Assembly: GCF_030409795.1 (NCBI RefSeq)
Contig: NZ_JAUFQN010000019.1
Location: forward strand, 434,001 to 498,000
Direction of reading: 5' to 3'
Source: Flavobacterium paronense
Lineage (GTDB): Bacteria > Bacteroidota > Bacteroidia > Flavobacteriales > Flavobacteriaceae
DNA length: 64,000 nt
In this document: positions 11,301-22,200 of the stretch, piece after piece
Layout of the letters: each line of letters starts with the position of its first letter
Numbering within the stretch: position 1 is the stretch's first letter
Notes under the pieces: model-generated
What the model saw: the letters and a program-made list of their open reading frames with translations, nothing else
The model's database searches: none
What the model was told of the DNA's origin: nothing
Made by a program: the position numbers and the translations under genes

Positions 11301-13266
11301 AAATCCAGCCACAACAACTATTGCTAATCCAAATAGCGGAGCAACTAATGTTTCTGGATTTACTGCACCAGGAAGTTATATTTTCCATTGGAATACTCGT
11401 TATTGTCAAAAATCGATAACGATTACTAAACAAGGAACAACTGCTGTAGCAACAGTAACATCTCCAGTTGTGTATTGTATTGGTGCAACAGCAACATCTT
11501 TAACGGCAACAGCTCCATCGGGTAATAGTTTAATGTGGTATACTGGAGGAACAGGAACTACAATTGCTCCGATACCAGCAACAGCAACGGCAGGAAATAC
11601 AAGCTATTATGTTAGCGTAGTTGATGGTAATGGATGCGAAGGTCCACGTACTGAAATTGCTGTAACTGTAAATGCTCTACCGACCGCAACTATTTCGGGA
11701 ACAACCACAGTTTGTTTGAATGCTCCTTGTACGACAATTACTTTTACAGGAGCGAATGGAGTTGCTCCATATACTTTTATTTACACAGATAATAATGGTG
11801 TAAATCAAACTATAACATCAACAGGAAATAGTGCTACTATTTGTGTTCCTACATTAAGTGACGGAGTATTCACTTATAATTTAGTTAGTGTTTCAAGTAG
11901 TGATTTAGTGGCTTGTTCTCAGACACAAACTGGTTCAGCAATAGTGACTGTGGAAGAATTACCAACAGTTGCCATTTCCGGAACATCAACAATATGCTCA
12001 GGGCAAACCGCTACGATTTCTTTTATAGGAACTCCAGATGCATCGGTTATTTACACAGTAAATAGTGGGTCAAACCAAACGATTGTTTTAGATGGGGCTG
12101 GATTAGCTTCAATTACAACTTCACCATTAACATCAAGTACAACCTATTCTTTAGTAAGCGTAACATCCGCCGGAACTGCTTCGTGTAGTCAAATCATAAC
12201 AGGCTCCGCAATTGTAACAGTAACGCCATTAGTGACTCCAAATGTTACGTTCAGTTATTTGCAAACCTGTAGAAATGCTGGTGTAAATCCACTTCCGGTA
12301 TTGACAACTAATTTTGCCATTGGAGGTATATTTAGTTCATCAACAGTAACTGTGAATCCAACAACGGGTGCGGTAGATTTATCGTTAGCTTCCGTTGGAT
12401 CACATCAAATTACCTATACATTACTTTCAAATACATCAACTTGTACAACTGGAGGAACATTTACGGCAACTCTTGTTATCGTTACAAACATAACTCCAGT
12501 TACAGGATTCAGTTATGCAGCAACCTATTGTGCTAATGCTGCTAATGATTTCCCTATAACTTTGACAGGATTTACCAGTGGTGGTGTATTTAATGCTGGT
12601 GCTGGTCTAATTATAAATCCAACTACGGGTGAAATTAATATAGCCCAAAGTAATGCGGGAAATTATACCATTACATATACAATTGCCACTGATGCTTCAG
12701 CGTGTAATGCTGGTGGTTCATCTAATTTTAACATTACGATTACGCCTGACTTTACTTTCGCCATTGAAGATTTTTGTCAAAATAGTAATTTGACTCTTCA
12801 TTTAATAAATACCAACTTTAATGAAGAAACGGTAAGTTACACTTGGACTCAAGGCAGTAACATCGTAGGAACCAATGCAACTTTGAATGTTAACGCCTAT
12901 TTAACTCAAAATCCATCTTTAAGTCTGCCATTAACTTTTGGAGTGTCAGTTAGTTTAAATGGTTGTACGACACAGCAAAACTTCACACTAGATGATAATC
13001 CTTGTTTAATAATACCGAGAGGAATTTCACCAAACAACGACCAAGTTAACGATGATTTTGATTTGACGGGTTATGGCGTCAATGAGATTTTGATTTTTAA
13101 TCGATATGGAACCAAAGTATATTCATTCTCCGGCAACTATACAAATCAATGGAAAGGACAAACCGATGGAGGAAGTGAATTACCAGATGGTACTTATTTC
13201 TATAGCATTCATACTACAGACAAAGCTGTAAAAACAGGATGGGTATATATAAACAGACAATATTAA
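5383..13266 (+). CDS. Giant T9SS type B cargo adhesin with Fn3 and choice-of-anchor J modules
   Basis: A 2627-aa secreted surface protein. A signal peptide ends near residue 52 (VSNLGYSQ). A choice-of-anchor J-like module follows. At least six fibronectin type III modules then start near residues 224, 473, 735, 992, 1324 and 1532, each opening with a Cys-Pro type motif and ending near WxGPFxFTT. Further jelly-roll modules lie between several of them. Residues of about 2100-2283 carry two Ig-like repeats (TISGTTTVC..., AISGTSTIC...) that are also the main repeat of the 2181-aa protein downstream. The C-terminus is a T9SS type B sorting domain (ISPNNDQVNDDF, IFNRYGTKVY, LPDGTYFYSI). It heads a block with PorP/SprF and PorE-like genes, as usual for type B cargo. 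The ligand is unknown. Confidence 0.92.
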   Translation: MQKNYLSFKTTLSKTKNGIFQKKTDYYWACTKIILPHFYLLLLLFVSNLGYSQLALESFDSGIPGTWAVNSNLATAPANNWIATPNGGYLGSGGALVNPSLNNTQGITAEYYLISPQFLTPSNGEIRFFTKQGSFLNRGATYQIRISTANQPDISSFNVVLQSWTEAQLNASATVYEEKVVPIPSIPAGIPVYIAFVAVTNQTGTAATIGDTWFVDRARVISSCSPVTGITSVSSTNSVVINWAHPTATNFGIEVVAAGAGHGPTGTPVTGTTYTANGLTPNTTYDVYIITNCDGTTSSTWAGPFSITTTLVGMTCANPIVIPTTVPITPFVYSNNLSVFNDTMTYTEYSSLGNSCLPPGTTQNYLSGDHAFFNYTPTTDGLINITQAINVSGGAGNCYNSLTGVFIYDSCAGVGTSAACLGATTTDSDTPSTIFNVFVQAGHSYTIVVSSPFQHDTPGAGICFTLTVSGSSCPAPSGITYQHLTQNGAEFSWNNIGNFVSEWQYVAVPANLGAPTGSETLTTTLTNLNNLVTGLLPNTAYNFYVRSVCSSTPGEWSAPLAFTTQCTVFTLPYYTGFTHGGECWTALNLNNDASSFNFGPNWESEPCARLRTGEAANFTNDILVSPKLQFDGTQKRLRFKYQVYGNWGPASNPTPGPGSFEIKLSTTGVGEQDFTTTVLPLASYTTGYDFIEKIVVLPAGIIGDVNIAWILPNGATQTGIQFYIDDVYVEDLPACSEPSYPVVTAGSITNTSLELSWISGFNNTQWQIVAQPQGTGTPTTSGILVSTNPYTLTGLMPSTRYEIYIRAYCSATEQSTWAGPINVNTVCDPQPTPYYESLDDADPNTKKFCWSKNNQNGDTTEWFINTNDATISQAPSFFTPFGGFDDWLISGPVNAVGNKRLRFNYRVSIGIFAPSPRGNLEILLSTTPDFSTYTTLIPSHDFTNTAFQEDSVLFTGAGTVYVAFRVPPTMTDPSNSGIIMINDITIDDAPACPDPSHLGLTSITSTSADLNWIVGNTETQWQIVVQPAGSGIPAGSGTIVNTTPTYNATGLTPDTAYEYYVRAVCTSENSNWVGPFTFRTTCNPISTPFLETFDTTSTTETCWKIINGNAIAYDWDLNESVNPIFGNQMASIFSGSNGDNDDWLITPTLSAHAGQRLRFYYKVYDSEFHEDLKIKLSTNGTTVNQFSTLLYQNSLTTTTNAIGTVEGSNTITVASAEDIRVGDVLYMPGFPFPYQTRVTNITGTVITLSNAATLTLTGEQSVELTHEVINNEEVKEMVINLTSVTSATNINIGFYIPRFLPNPWGYRSQFLFVDNVIVEDIPLCPSVINVTTNNIVDTTADINWETTGSETSWEISVQPFGTPAPIGATLPAYLHTTTAHPYTVTGLTPATQYQYYVRAICSSTSQSEWIGPFEFTTRCDFANVCQYTISVTNGNTGQVTNNVSVKQNGVEVQALEFPGFGQPTTIDYTIFLCSGVEFNLYWNGLGSGVQYSEAQITIKDESNTVIWTSPLGLGTVNTNIYTGFASCGTITCPQPTNLAVSNQGLLTWTPGATETQWEVFIQPLGNGTLPQSGHIVNTASYTPITTDFVDATAGTYEYFVRAICGTSNNSYWSGPKVFVRNDEPTTSVRLQVNTAEVCQSSGIDASFIGATASSVPTSCPGINGGDIWYDFIATSKIHYIELSDFTPGSYYDSSFEGPWPKIIMSLYEVQTDGSLVEKGCSENNSMTTMYSSELVVGYSYKIRLKLNSTIPSDKKFHICITTPNDLCEVNAFNYSFEKLPMQDVGGISTILDALVIPGWRVNTDWGTMFFLDSSNLVGGDPYSGGQYVQLVQDGEEVWNPSDPNIKGLYKDFDTSEITKMDYSFASATRTTTGTTLKLFAGPPSGPFTVVAQHTANSTTWQLVEGTYTIPTGQTNTRFIFRVEGNAIGHLLDAANFKANVEINIATPNTTLDCATTSMNFDANGVGQWVAEAGNPATTTIANPNSGATNVSGFTAPGSYIFHWNTRYCQKSITITKQGTTAVATVTSPVVYCIGATATSLTATAPSGNSLMWYTGGTGTTIAPIPATATAGNTSYYVSVVDGNGCEGPRTEIAVTVNALPTATISGTTTVCLNAPCTTITFTGANGVAPYTFIYTDNNGVNQTITSTGNSATICVPTLSDGVFTYNLVSVSSSDLVACSQTQTGSAIVTVEELPTVAISGTSTICSGQTATISFIGTPDASVIYTVNSGSNQTIVLDGAGLASITTSPLTSSTTYSLVSVTSAGTASCSQIITGSAIVTVTPLVTPNVTFSYLQTCRNAGVNPLPVLTTNFAIGGIFSSSTVTVNPTTGAVDLSLASVGSHQITYTLLSNTSTCTTGGTFTATLVIVTNITPVTGFSYAATYCANAANDFPITLTGFTSGGVFNAGAGLIINPTTGEINIAQSNAGNYTITYTIATDASACNAGGSSNFNITITPDFTFAIEDFCQNSNLTLHLINTNFNEETVSYTWTQGSNIVGTNATLNVNAYLTQNPSLSLPLTFGVSVSLNGCTTQQNFTLDDNPCLIIPRGISPNNDQVNDDFDLTGYGVNEILIFNRYGTKVYSFSGNYTNQWKGQTDGGSELPDGTYFYSIHTTDKAVKTGWVYINRQY

Positions 13267-13309
13267 TAAATTGAATAGGTATCAATTACTAAACAAAATA
13301 GCAAACCTG

Positions 13310-14245
13310 ATGAAAAATGGAAATATAGCTCTGATACTATTTTTATTAATTACTGTAAAAGTAGCTGCGCAGCAAGACCCACATTATACCCAATACATGT
13401 ATAATATGAATATAATGAATCCGGCTTATGCGGGTTCAAAAGAAAGTGTATCCGGTGGATTGCTTTACAGACAACAATGGGTTGGTTTAGATGGTGCGCC
13501 AACAACCGGAACGTTTAACATACATAGTCCAGTTGGTAAAAATGTTGGATTGGGTTTATCTGTCATTTCAGATAAAATTGGTCCTGTAGCAGAAAATAAT
13601 GTTTACGCCGACTTCTCTTATACTATCAATTTGGGAAGTGAAAGTAAATTAGCATTTGGATTAAAAACAGGAGCCACTTTTCAAAAAGTGGGATTATTTA
13701 GTGAAATAGGAAATGGGTACACACAACAACCAAATGATAATGCCTTTAGTGAAAACTCGAATAATATAAAATTAAACATCGGTAGTGGTTTGTTTTATTA
13801 TACCAATAAATTTTATGCAGCTTTTTCTGTTCCGAATATGATAAACAGCAAGCATCTTGATATTACTAGAAACGGACAAGAATTAAAATTCGGAAGCGAA
13901 ACAGAACACTATTTTTTGACCAGTGGTTATGTATTTGATTTATCATCGAACACAAAATTCAAACCTTCGTTTATGCTAAAATCAGCATTTAGTGCACCAA
14001 CTTCTTTGGATTGTTCAGCTAACTTTTTATTCTTTGAAAAATATGAAATAGGAGCAACCTACAGAAAAGATGATTCATTTGGAGCAATGGTTAATTTTGC
14101 GGTAACGCCAGCCATCCGAATTGGATACGCTTATGACCATGTAATTTCTGAAATTAAAGGAACCGCTCCATCATCTCATGAATTTATGTTGTTATTTGAT
14201 TTAAATTTGTCTAAAAAAGTTTCTGTTTCACCAAGATTTTTCTAA
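13310..14245 (+). CDS. PorP/SprF family T9SS outer-membrane protein
   Basis: A 311-aa beta-barrel of the PorP/SprF family, which anchors or docks T9SS type B cargo at the outer membrane. The family opening QDPHYTQYMYNMNIMNPAYAG follows the signal peptide cleavage region (VKVAAQ). The start at 13310 was chosen because it begins a normal signal peptide (MKNGNIALILFLL). An in-frame TTG at 13271 would add 13 residues that do not resemble a leader. It lies 43 nt after the giant adhesin and 11 nt before the PorE-like gene, so the three probably form one operon. It is likely to be specific for the adjacent adhesin(s). Confidence 0.9.
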   Translation: MKNGNIALILFLLITVKVAAQQDPHYTQYMYNMNIMNPAYAGSKESVSGGLLYRQQWVGLDGAPTTGTFNIHSPVGKNVGLGLSVISDKIGPVAENNVYADFSYTINLGSESKLAFGLKTGATFQKVGLFSEIGNGYTQQPNDNAFSENSNNIKLNIGSGLFYYTNKFYAAFSVPNMINSKHLDITRNGQELKFGSETEHYFLTSGYVFDLSSNTKFKPSFMLKSAFSAPTSLDCSANFLFFEKYEIGATYRKDDSFGAMVNFAVTPAIRIGYAYDHVISEIKGTAPSSHEFMLLFDLNLSKKVSVSPRFF

Positions 14246-14256
14246 AAAAACCAATT

Positions 14257-16125
14257 ATGAAAAAAATATATATCACTATTAGCCTGTTACTGCTTATATC
14301 TATTGGTTATGGTCAAAATAGTGCAACGAGCAAAGCAGATAAACTTTTCGAAAGCTATCAATATGTTGCTGCCATTGAGGAATACCTTAAATTGGCCGAA
14401 AGTAAAAATGCAAATGAATATATTTATACTCAATTAGCCGAAAGCTATTACAATGTTTTTGATACTGAAAATGCTTCAAAATGGTATGCCAAAGCAGTAA
14501 AAGGGAAAGCAAATGCCGAAACCTATTATCGTTATGCTCAAATATTGAAAATTTTAGGCAATTATCAAGAAGCTAATAGACAAATGGACATGTTTGCCAA
14601 AATGATTCCTAAAGACGAACGAGCTTTAGCACATTTGGCAAACCCAAATTACATTCCGAGTCTGACTAATAATGCAAAGTTATTTGATGTTGCCGAAACC
14701 AATATCAACAGCAAAGATCAAAGTGATTTTGGACCTTTGTTAACCAATGATAATACACTTTATTTTGTGAGTACTCGAAACAATTCCAATAAAACTGACA
14801 AATGGAATGACCAACCTTATTTAGATATTTATCAGTCTGCCAGAGATGCGAATGGCGTACTATCTGAACCTTCTCCGGTTAGAGAGTTGAATACACCTTT
14901 TCATGATGGACCGTTAACTTTGAGTAGTGATGGCAATACCATGTTTTTTGCCCGAGATGGTCACAGCGAGGGACAATATGTAAAAAATAAAAAAAGCAAT
15001 ACTAAAATTGGTCAACAAGGACTTTACAAAGCAACCAAAGTTGATGGGAAATGGGCTCAAGTAGAAGCTTTGCCATTCAACAGTACCAGTTATTCTGTTA
15101 CCAATCCGAGTTTGAGTAAAGATGGAAAAACATTATATTTTGCTTCAAATATGCCCGGAGGATTTGGTGAATCAGATATTTGGAAAGTTACTGTAGATGA
15201 TACCGGTTATGGGAAACCTCAAAATTTAGGTTCCATTATTAATACAGTTGATAGAGAAAATTTTCCTTTTATAACGGATGAGAATGTATTGTATTTTGCT
15301 TCCGTTGGTCATCAAGGTTTAGGAGGTTTTGATGTCTATAAAATCAATTTGAATAATGCTGAGCAACCGCAAAATATAGGGAAACCGGTTAATACTGAAA
15401 AAGATGATTTCTCATTTAGCTTTAATAAAAAGGCTAATATTGGTTATTTTTCTTCAAATCGAAATGGTTCAGATGACATCTATTTGGCTACACCAGTTTG
15501 CAAAGCAAAAGCAGTAATCGTAGTAACTAATAGTAAAACAAGCACCGTTTTATCTAATGTTTCGGTAGCTATATCTGATGAAAAAGGAAATATTATCGAA
15601 ACCAAACAAACTAATGCAGAAGGAAAAGTGAGTTATGATGTTGAATGTAATGTAGGTTATGGATTGAAAGTTTCGGCACAAAATTTTGAAAATGCCACAG
15701 CAGCTGTAAAACCATCAAAAGCAGGAGAAACTAAAGTTGAGGTTGCTTTGATTCCGACAGAAGTTATCATCACCGATTCGGAAGTGATTTTAAATTCGAT
15801 TTATTTTGAATATGATAAAAGCAATATCACGGCTCAAGGGTCCGTTGAATTGGATAAGTTAGTCAAAGTAATGAATGATAATCCTTTAATGATTATTTTT
15901 GTGAAATCGCATACAGATTCAAAAGGTGGCGCAGTATATAATTTGAATTTGTCCGAAAAGAGAGCGCAATCAACAGTTCAATATCTAATTTCTAAAGGAA
16001 TTTCTAAAGCCAGAATCTCAGGCAAAGGATTTGGAAGTACAGAACAAAAAATAAAATGTGGAACCAATTGTACTCAGGAGCAGGATGCACAAAACAGGCG
16101 TTCAGAGTTTTTGATTGTTAAATGA
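14257..16125 (+). CDS. PorE-like OmpA family protein (TPR, PD40 propeller, CarbR-like, OmpA)
   Basis: A 622-aa periplasmic or outer-membrane protein with the four-part layout of PorE, the T9SS peptidoglycan-binding component. After a signal peptide (SIGYGQ), TPR-like helices cover about 20-130. PD40 beta-propeller blades cover about 140-410 (repeated patterns such as DNTLYFVSTR, GKTLYFASN, NIGYFSSNR). A carboxypeptidase-regulatory-like domain covers about 420-500. An OmpA C-terminal domain starts near residue 511 (YFEYDKSNI, with VKSHTDSKG and LSEKRAQSTVQYL). Its place directly after a PorP/SprF gene is the common arrangement. It is likely a cargo-dedicated paralogue, not the core PorE. Confidence 0.9.
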   Translation: MKKIYITISLLLLISIGYGQNSATSKADKLFESYQYVAAIEEYLKLAESKNANEYIYTQLAESYYNVFDTENASKWYAKAVKGKANAETYYRYAQILKILGNYQEANRQMDMFAKMIPKDERALAHLANPNYIPSLTNNAKLFDVAETNINSKDQSDFGPLLTNDNTLYFVSTRNNSNKTDKWNDQPYLDIYQSARDANGVLSEPSPVRELNTPFHDGPLTLSSDGNTMFFARDGHSEGQYVKNKKSNTKIGQQGLYKATKVDGKWAQVEALPFNSTSYSVTNPSLSKDGKTLYFASNMPGGFGESDIWKVTVDDTGYGKPQNLGSIINTVDRENFPFITDENVLYFASVGHQGLGGFDVYKINLNNAEQPQNIGKPVNTEKDDFSFSFNKKANIGYFSSNRNGSDDIYLATPVCKAKAVIVVTNSKTSTVLSNVSVAISDEKGNIIETKQTNAEGKVSYDVECNVGYGLKVSAQNFENATAAVKPSKAGETKVEVALIPTEVIITDSEVILNSIYFEYDKSNITAQGSVELDKLVKVMNDNPLMIIFVKSHTDSKGGAVYNLNLSEKRAQSTVQYLISKGISKARISGKGFGSTEQKIKCGTNCTQEQDAQNRRSEFLIVK

Positions 16126-16159
16126 TAAATTAGTTACTTAAATTAAGTAATGATTACAA

Positions 16160-16200
16160 GCATAGCTAATCTCGAATACTATTGAGATTAGCTATTATGC
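16160..16200 (+). other. Intergenic stem-loop between PorE-like and adhesin genes
   Basis: A perfect 10-bp stem (AGCTAATCTC at 16164-16173, GAGATTAGCT at 16184-16193), extended by GCAT/ATGC after a 3-nt bulge. No T-run follows, so it is not a classical terminator. It may act in mRNA processing or partial attenuation between 16125 and 16221. Confidence 0.5.
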
Positions 16201-16220
16201 ATAATAAATAAGATGATTAA

Positions 16221-19200
16221 ATGAAGAATGTTTTAAGTTTATTTTTTCTGTTATTCTTTTTAAATGTAGTTATCGCACAACAACCTAATGATTGTGTTAA
16301 TGCATTGACGATATGTGGAAATGGAGCTTTTTATTCCAATGCAAGTGGAGGAGGAAATGATGATGAAATCAATTCTTGTGGAGGATTTGAGAATAATTCA
16401 CTTTGGCTCGAAATACATATCGCTCAAGGCGGAACTTTAGGTTTCAACTTGATTCCAGATGATCCAAGTGTAGTTGTAGATTATGATTTTTGGGTGTTTG
16501 GGCCTAATGCTGTTTGTGGTGCTTTAGGTAGCCCAATACGTTGTGCTACTACAAACCCTTTAGAGGCAGGAATGTCCAATAACTTTACAGGAATGAATGG
16601 ATCTTCTTTGCTCACACAAACCGGTCCGGGATCAGATGGTAACGGTTATGTGAGATGGTTAACTGTATCTCCGGGTCAATCCTACTATATTGCTATTGAC
16701 AGACCTTCTGGAGATGGCGGATTTCAAATACAATGGACAGGAACTGCGAATGCAGGAACAGGAGCTTTTCCAACACCTCCTACTGCAAACACAATACCAG
16801 ATGTATTGACTTGTAGCAATACCCCAAACATTGGAATATTCGATCTTAATGCAGAGCGACCTTTGATAAATGCAGATACAACAAACAATACAATAACGTT
16901 TCACAATTCTATAGCCGATGCCAGTGATAATGTTAATTCATTGCCGAACATCTATGCTAATATCTCTAATCCGGAAACTGTCTATGTTAGGGTTACCGAT
17001 AATATCACGGGTTGCTTTACCTTAACCAATTTTGATTTGGTGGTAAATTTAGTGCCAAATGCATCGGTAAGTATTTCTAACGCGTCCATTTGTGAAGGAG
17101 ATTCTATTACAGTCACTTTTACCGGAACTCCAAATTCAACTATTAATTATACTGTCGATAGTGGTCCAATTCAATCAGCTATTTTAAATGCTGCAGGAAT
17201 TTTTTCCATAACAGAATCACCAACGCTTAACAGAACTTATACTTTGACAAATGTCAGAATAGTCGATACTTCAGGAAATACAGTATGTTCCCAAGTCTTA
17301 AATCAGTCAGTTTCAGTGACGGTCAATCAGTTGCCGGTTGTTACAATCTCGGGTACTACCAGCATTTGTTCAGGAAATTCAACTGTAATAACTTTCACCG
17401 GAACACCAAATGCAGTAGTGACTTATACCGTTGATAGTGGACCAAATCAGACCATTGTTTTAAATAGCTCCGGCATTGCAACAGTAACAACACCTTTATT
17501 GACTGCCAACAGTATTTATAATTTAGTGAATGTGTTTTCTTCAGGAACTCCAGTTTGTAGTCAACTTCAAACAGGTTCTGCAACTGTTACAGTAAGTGCA
17601 ATTCCAACAGCTAGTATATTCGGAACAACGACAATTTGTTCAGGAACATCTACTATTATTACTTTCAATGGAACACCAAACGCTACTGTTACTTACACTA
17701 TAAATGGCGGTGCCAATCAAACCCTACTACTAAACAATTCAGGCAATGCAACTCTGAATACTACAAATTTAACTTTAAATACTGTTTACGCATTGGTAAG
17801 TGTGGCTATAGGTTCATGTGGTCAATCACAATCAGGTTCAGCTATAATTACAATAAGCACTACGCCAACAGCTACGATTTCGGGAGCTACAACAATTTGT
17901 TCCGGAACGGCAACAGTTATTACTTTTAATGGTACTCCAAATGCAACGGTTACTTATACCATTAATGGTGGTTCTGTTCAAACTATACTTTTAGATGGAA
18001 CCGGAGTGGCATCATTCACAACTCCACCATTAACAGTTACTACTACTTATGATTTAATTAGCGCAACGTCCACCGGAACTCCGGCTTGCAATCAATCTTT
18101 ATTAGGCTCAGCTATTGTCAATGTAACAGCTATACCTATAGCTGCAGTATCGGGATTAGTAACTAAATGTGCGGGAAGTACAGCTGTTGTTATTTTTAAC
18201 GGAACTCCAAACGCAACTATTACGTACAATGTTAATGGCGGGGCGAATCAAACGATAGCTTTAGATGCTACAGGTGAAGCACTTTTGACAACACCAGTTT
18301 TAACGACAAACCTCACTTATAATTTAATTAGTGTAACTACTTCTGTTAGCCCGTTTTGTTCGAGAACTTTAACTACTTCTGGCTTGGTAAGGGTAATTCC
18401 ACTCCCAACGGCAACTATAGCAGGGTCAACAAGTATCTGCTCAGGCAATACTGCGGTAATTACTTTTACAGGAACACCAAATGCGACAGTATTTTATACA
18501 GTTGACGGCGGTCCCAATCAGGTTGCTTTTTTAGATGGCACCGGAATATCCTCCTTATCTACTCCAGTTTTAACGGTAAATAGTATCTATAACTTAGCAT
18601 TTACAAGTATTAATACAACTATTAGTAGTTCTAGTAGTATTAGCTGTAGTTCCTCTTCTTCAGGTTCTGCAGTTGTTTCTGTTAGTGCATTGCCAACAGT
18701 TTTCATTTCTGGTACAACAACAATTTGTTCAGGTTCTACAACTGTTATTACTTTTAACGGAACACCAAATGCAGTAGTGACTTATACTGTTGATAGTGGT
18801 GTTAATCAAACTATAGTTTTAGACGGAACTGGTGTGGCAACAATAACAACGCCTACTTTGACTTCAAGCAGTATTTATTCATTAGTAGATGTTACTTCTC
18901 CCGGAATACTAGTTTGTAGTCAGTCTTTAACGGATTCAGCTATTGTTACTGTCAATCCATTACCATCAGTTACAGTAGCTCCTACATTATTCGAATGCAG
19001 CAACGGTTCTTCACCTACAGCTGAGTTTGATTTAACTATCAATGAAGGCACCGTTACCAATGGAGTTACTGGGTTAATCGTTACCTATTACAACACCTTG
19101 TCAGCGGCACAAGCAGGTTCGCCTTCAATTGGTTCCCCATCTACTTACATTGGGACAGATAACGAAGTAGTGTACATCCGAGTAGAGAATAGCCTCACAG

Positions 19201-22200
19201 GCTGTTATTCCACTACAACACAACTCTTGCGCGTAACCCAAGGACCAGTGGCAATAACTCCATTACCATTGCACTATTGTGACCCAAACAATGATGGCTA
19301 TGGCGTATTTGATTTAGACAGTACTAGTAATGAAATAACAGGAACACCACCAGGGGCACCGCTACCGCTTGGCGTTTCAGTCACCTTCCACGAAACCCCA
19401 ACAGATGCGCTACTGGGAGCCAATCCAAAGCCAAGTCCTTATCCAAATATTTTTATAAATACTCAAACTATTTATGTTCGTGTATTCTATACTTTGACAG
19501 GATGTGCTAATTATGTCCAGCTTCAATTAATCGTTGATCCCACTCCGGTAGCCACCGAGCCGGATGCTTATGAGTTGTGTGATTACACTGGAGCTGTAGG
19601 CTATGAGACTTTTGATTTGACTACAAGAATTCAGGAGGTATTAGGTTCATTGAATCCGTTGACCCATTCAGTAACATTTTACACTTCTCAGGCTGCAGCC
19701 GAATTGGGAACAGGTAATATTACCAACACTACGAGTTACACCAATGGTATTATTGACACCGAAACGATTTATGTTCGTGTAGAAATTATCGCTACGGGTT
19801 GTTATGATATAGTACCGTTGCAATTAATTGTTAACCCATTACCACAAGCTACCCAGCCAAACTACCCACAATACTCATTGTGTGATACCACAGGTTTAAC
19901 AGGATTTGAAACTTTTGATTTAGCTTCGCAAATAGCTCCGATATTATTAGGACAAACAGGCATGGATGTTACGTTTTATCCAAGTTTATTGGATGCGCAG
20001 AATGATACGAATGTGATTATTAATTTGCAGTATACCAATGTTCCGGTTTATGTTCAGACTTTAGGGATTCGGGTTACAAACCGACTGACAGGTTGTTATG
20101 TTATCTCTACAATGGACATCCGGGTAGAGCCCTTACCAACACTAATTCCGCCAACACAGCCTTATACTGTTTGTGATGAAGATCAGGATGGTTATGCCAA
20201 TTTTGATTTGGCGAGTTTATTACCGGGATTGTTAAACGGCATCGCCACGTATACCCTGACTATCCATGAGACGTTACCCGATGCGAATTCAGGAGCCAAC
20301 CCTATCAATACAGCAGTGCCTTACTTTAGTATTGACCCGTTTGTACAAATTTTATTCGTACGGGCACAGGATAATGCTACAGGTTGCTATAGCATTCTTC
20401 CAATAGAGTTGAATGCCGACCCAAGTCCGATTGCACCAATAAACCTGAACACTATCACCGTATGTGATCAGGACAGCAATCCTCAGGATGCGCGTACGGC
20501 AATAGATTTAACCCAACAAACAGCCGCTGTTTTAGCACAGCAAACGTTAGCTGCGACCAACTATACCGTTACCTATTATACCACACAATTATTAGCACAA
20601 GGCGGAGCATTCCCGATTATCCCTGCTACGAACTATATTGGTACTAATTTAGATGTAATATGGGTTAGGGTAGAAAACAATACGACCCATTGTTACAATA
20701 TCGGTTCATTCCAATTAGCCATTAATACGCCATTGTTACTCACTACACCGGCACCGCTTAGTTTGTGTGATGATGATGCTAATCCAAATGACCAGCACCA
20801 TGCGTTTAATTTAACAGTTAGAGACACCCAAATCAACCAGGGAACAGGGTATGCGGTAACATATTATCCAAGTTTACTGGATGCACAAAATAATACCAAT
20901 GCTATCTCCGCTGCAAACGCTTTGGCGTATATTAATGTTCCTCCAGCAGTACAAACTTTAGGCGTAGTAGTTACCACAACGGTAGGCTGTAAAAGCATTA
21001 CCACTTTGGATATTAGAGTATTGCCAATCCCAACACCTAATACTAATCCAAGACCTTTGGCACCTAAATGTGATGATACCAATCCGGGGGATATGTTAGA
21101 GCTATTTGATTTGACCACCAACGCAGCGTATATTGCCAACGGAGACCCGAATGTAACATTACATTATTTCCTTACACAAGCGGATGCGGCAGTACCACAG
21201 AATGAAATACTCACCCCTACAGCAGCATTAGTGGGTACTAACGTTTGGATTAGAGTAGAGAACAATAGAGTAGACTACCTGGGTAATAACTGTTACGTAC
21301 TGGTAGAACAACCATTAACAGTAAATCCATTGCCAACGGTGGTACAACCCCTTGCTCCTTACAGAGCCTGTGATGACAATGCCGATGGCATATCAGTATT
21401 TGATTTAACCAACCCAGCACTGGCAACAGCGATATTAGGCGCAACACAAACGCCAACCGATTTTACGATAAGCTATTACCTAACGGCAGCAGGTGCTAAT
21501 CCATTAACCAATACGGGAGAGACTCCACTACCAAGTAGCTACACCAATGTAACGCCAAACGCACAGAATATCTATATTAGAGTAGTTAACAATGCTACAG
21601 GTTGTGTGAATACCGGAACCTTACCACTGGCAGTAGAGGCGTATGCGACAGCTACAGGACCACAACTATTTAATCAGTGTGATAGTTATGCTGACCCTTA
21701 CGACGGCGTTGAACTTATTGATTTAACTACATACGCTACCGCGATACTAAACGGACAAAATCCGGCTGTATTTATACTGAGTTATTATACTACTCAGGCC
21801 GATGCCATAGCCGGAACCAATGCCTTAACACTGGTACAAGCCCAAGGGTATGAAACTGATGCGGACACCGATACGATTTGGGTGAAAGTGGAGAACAGCA
21901 GTAATTTGATTACTCCTTTATGTTATGCTATAACCACGATAGACATCAAAGTTGAGCGTTACCCGAATCCGGTAATCAATACGGATAATGGAGTGAATAC
22001 TATTTGTGTAGACTTTAATACGAATGTAGTGGATAGACCACTGCTATTAGATAGCGGAATGGCGATACCTGGTAATTATACCTTTGAATGGTTTGAGGCA
22101 GGTGCTCCAACTACTGTTATTGGAACAGGAGCAACGTATATGGTAGACACTGCAGCGGCAGCAGGAGCCACAAGAGATTACACAGTTCATGTGACGAGTA

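Noticed and set aside
13271..13309. TTG start for the PorP/SprF gene
   Set aside because: The ATG at 13310 begins a proper signal peptide; the upstream extension is not leader-like.
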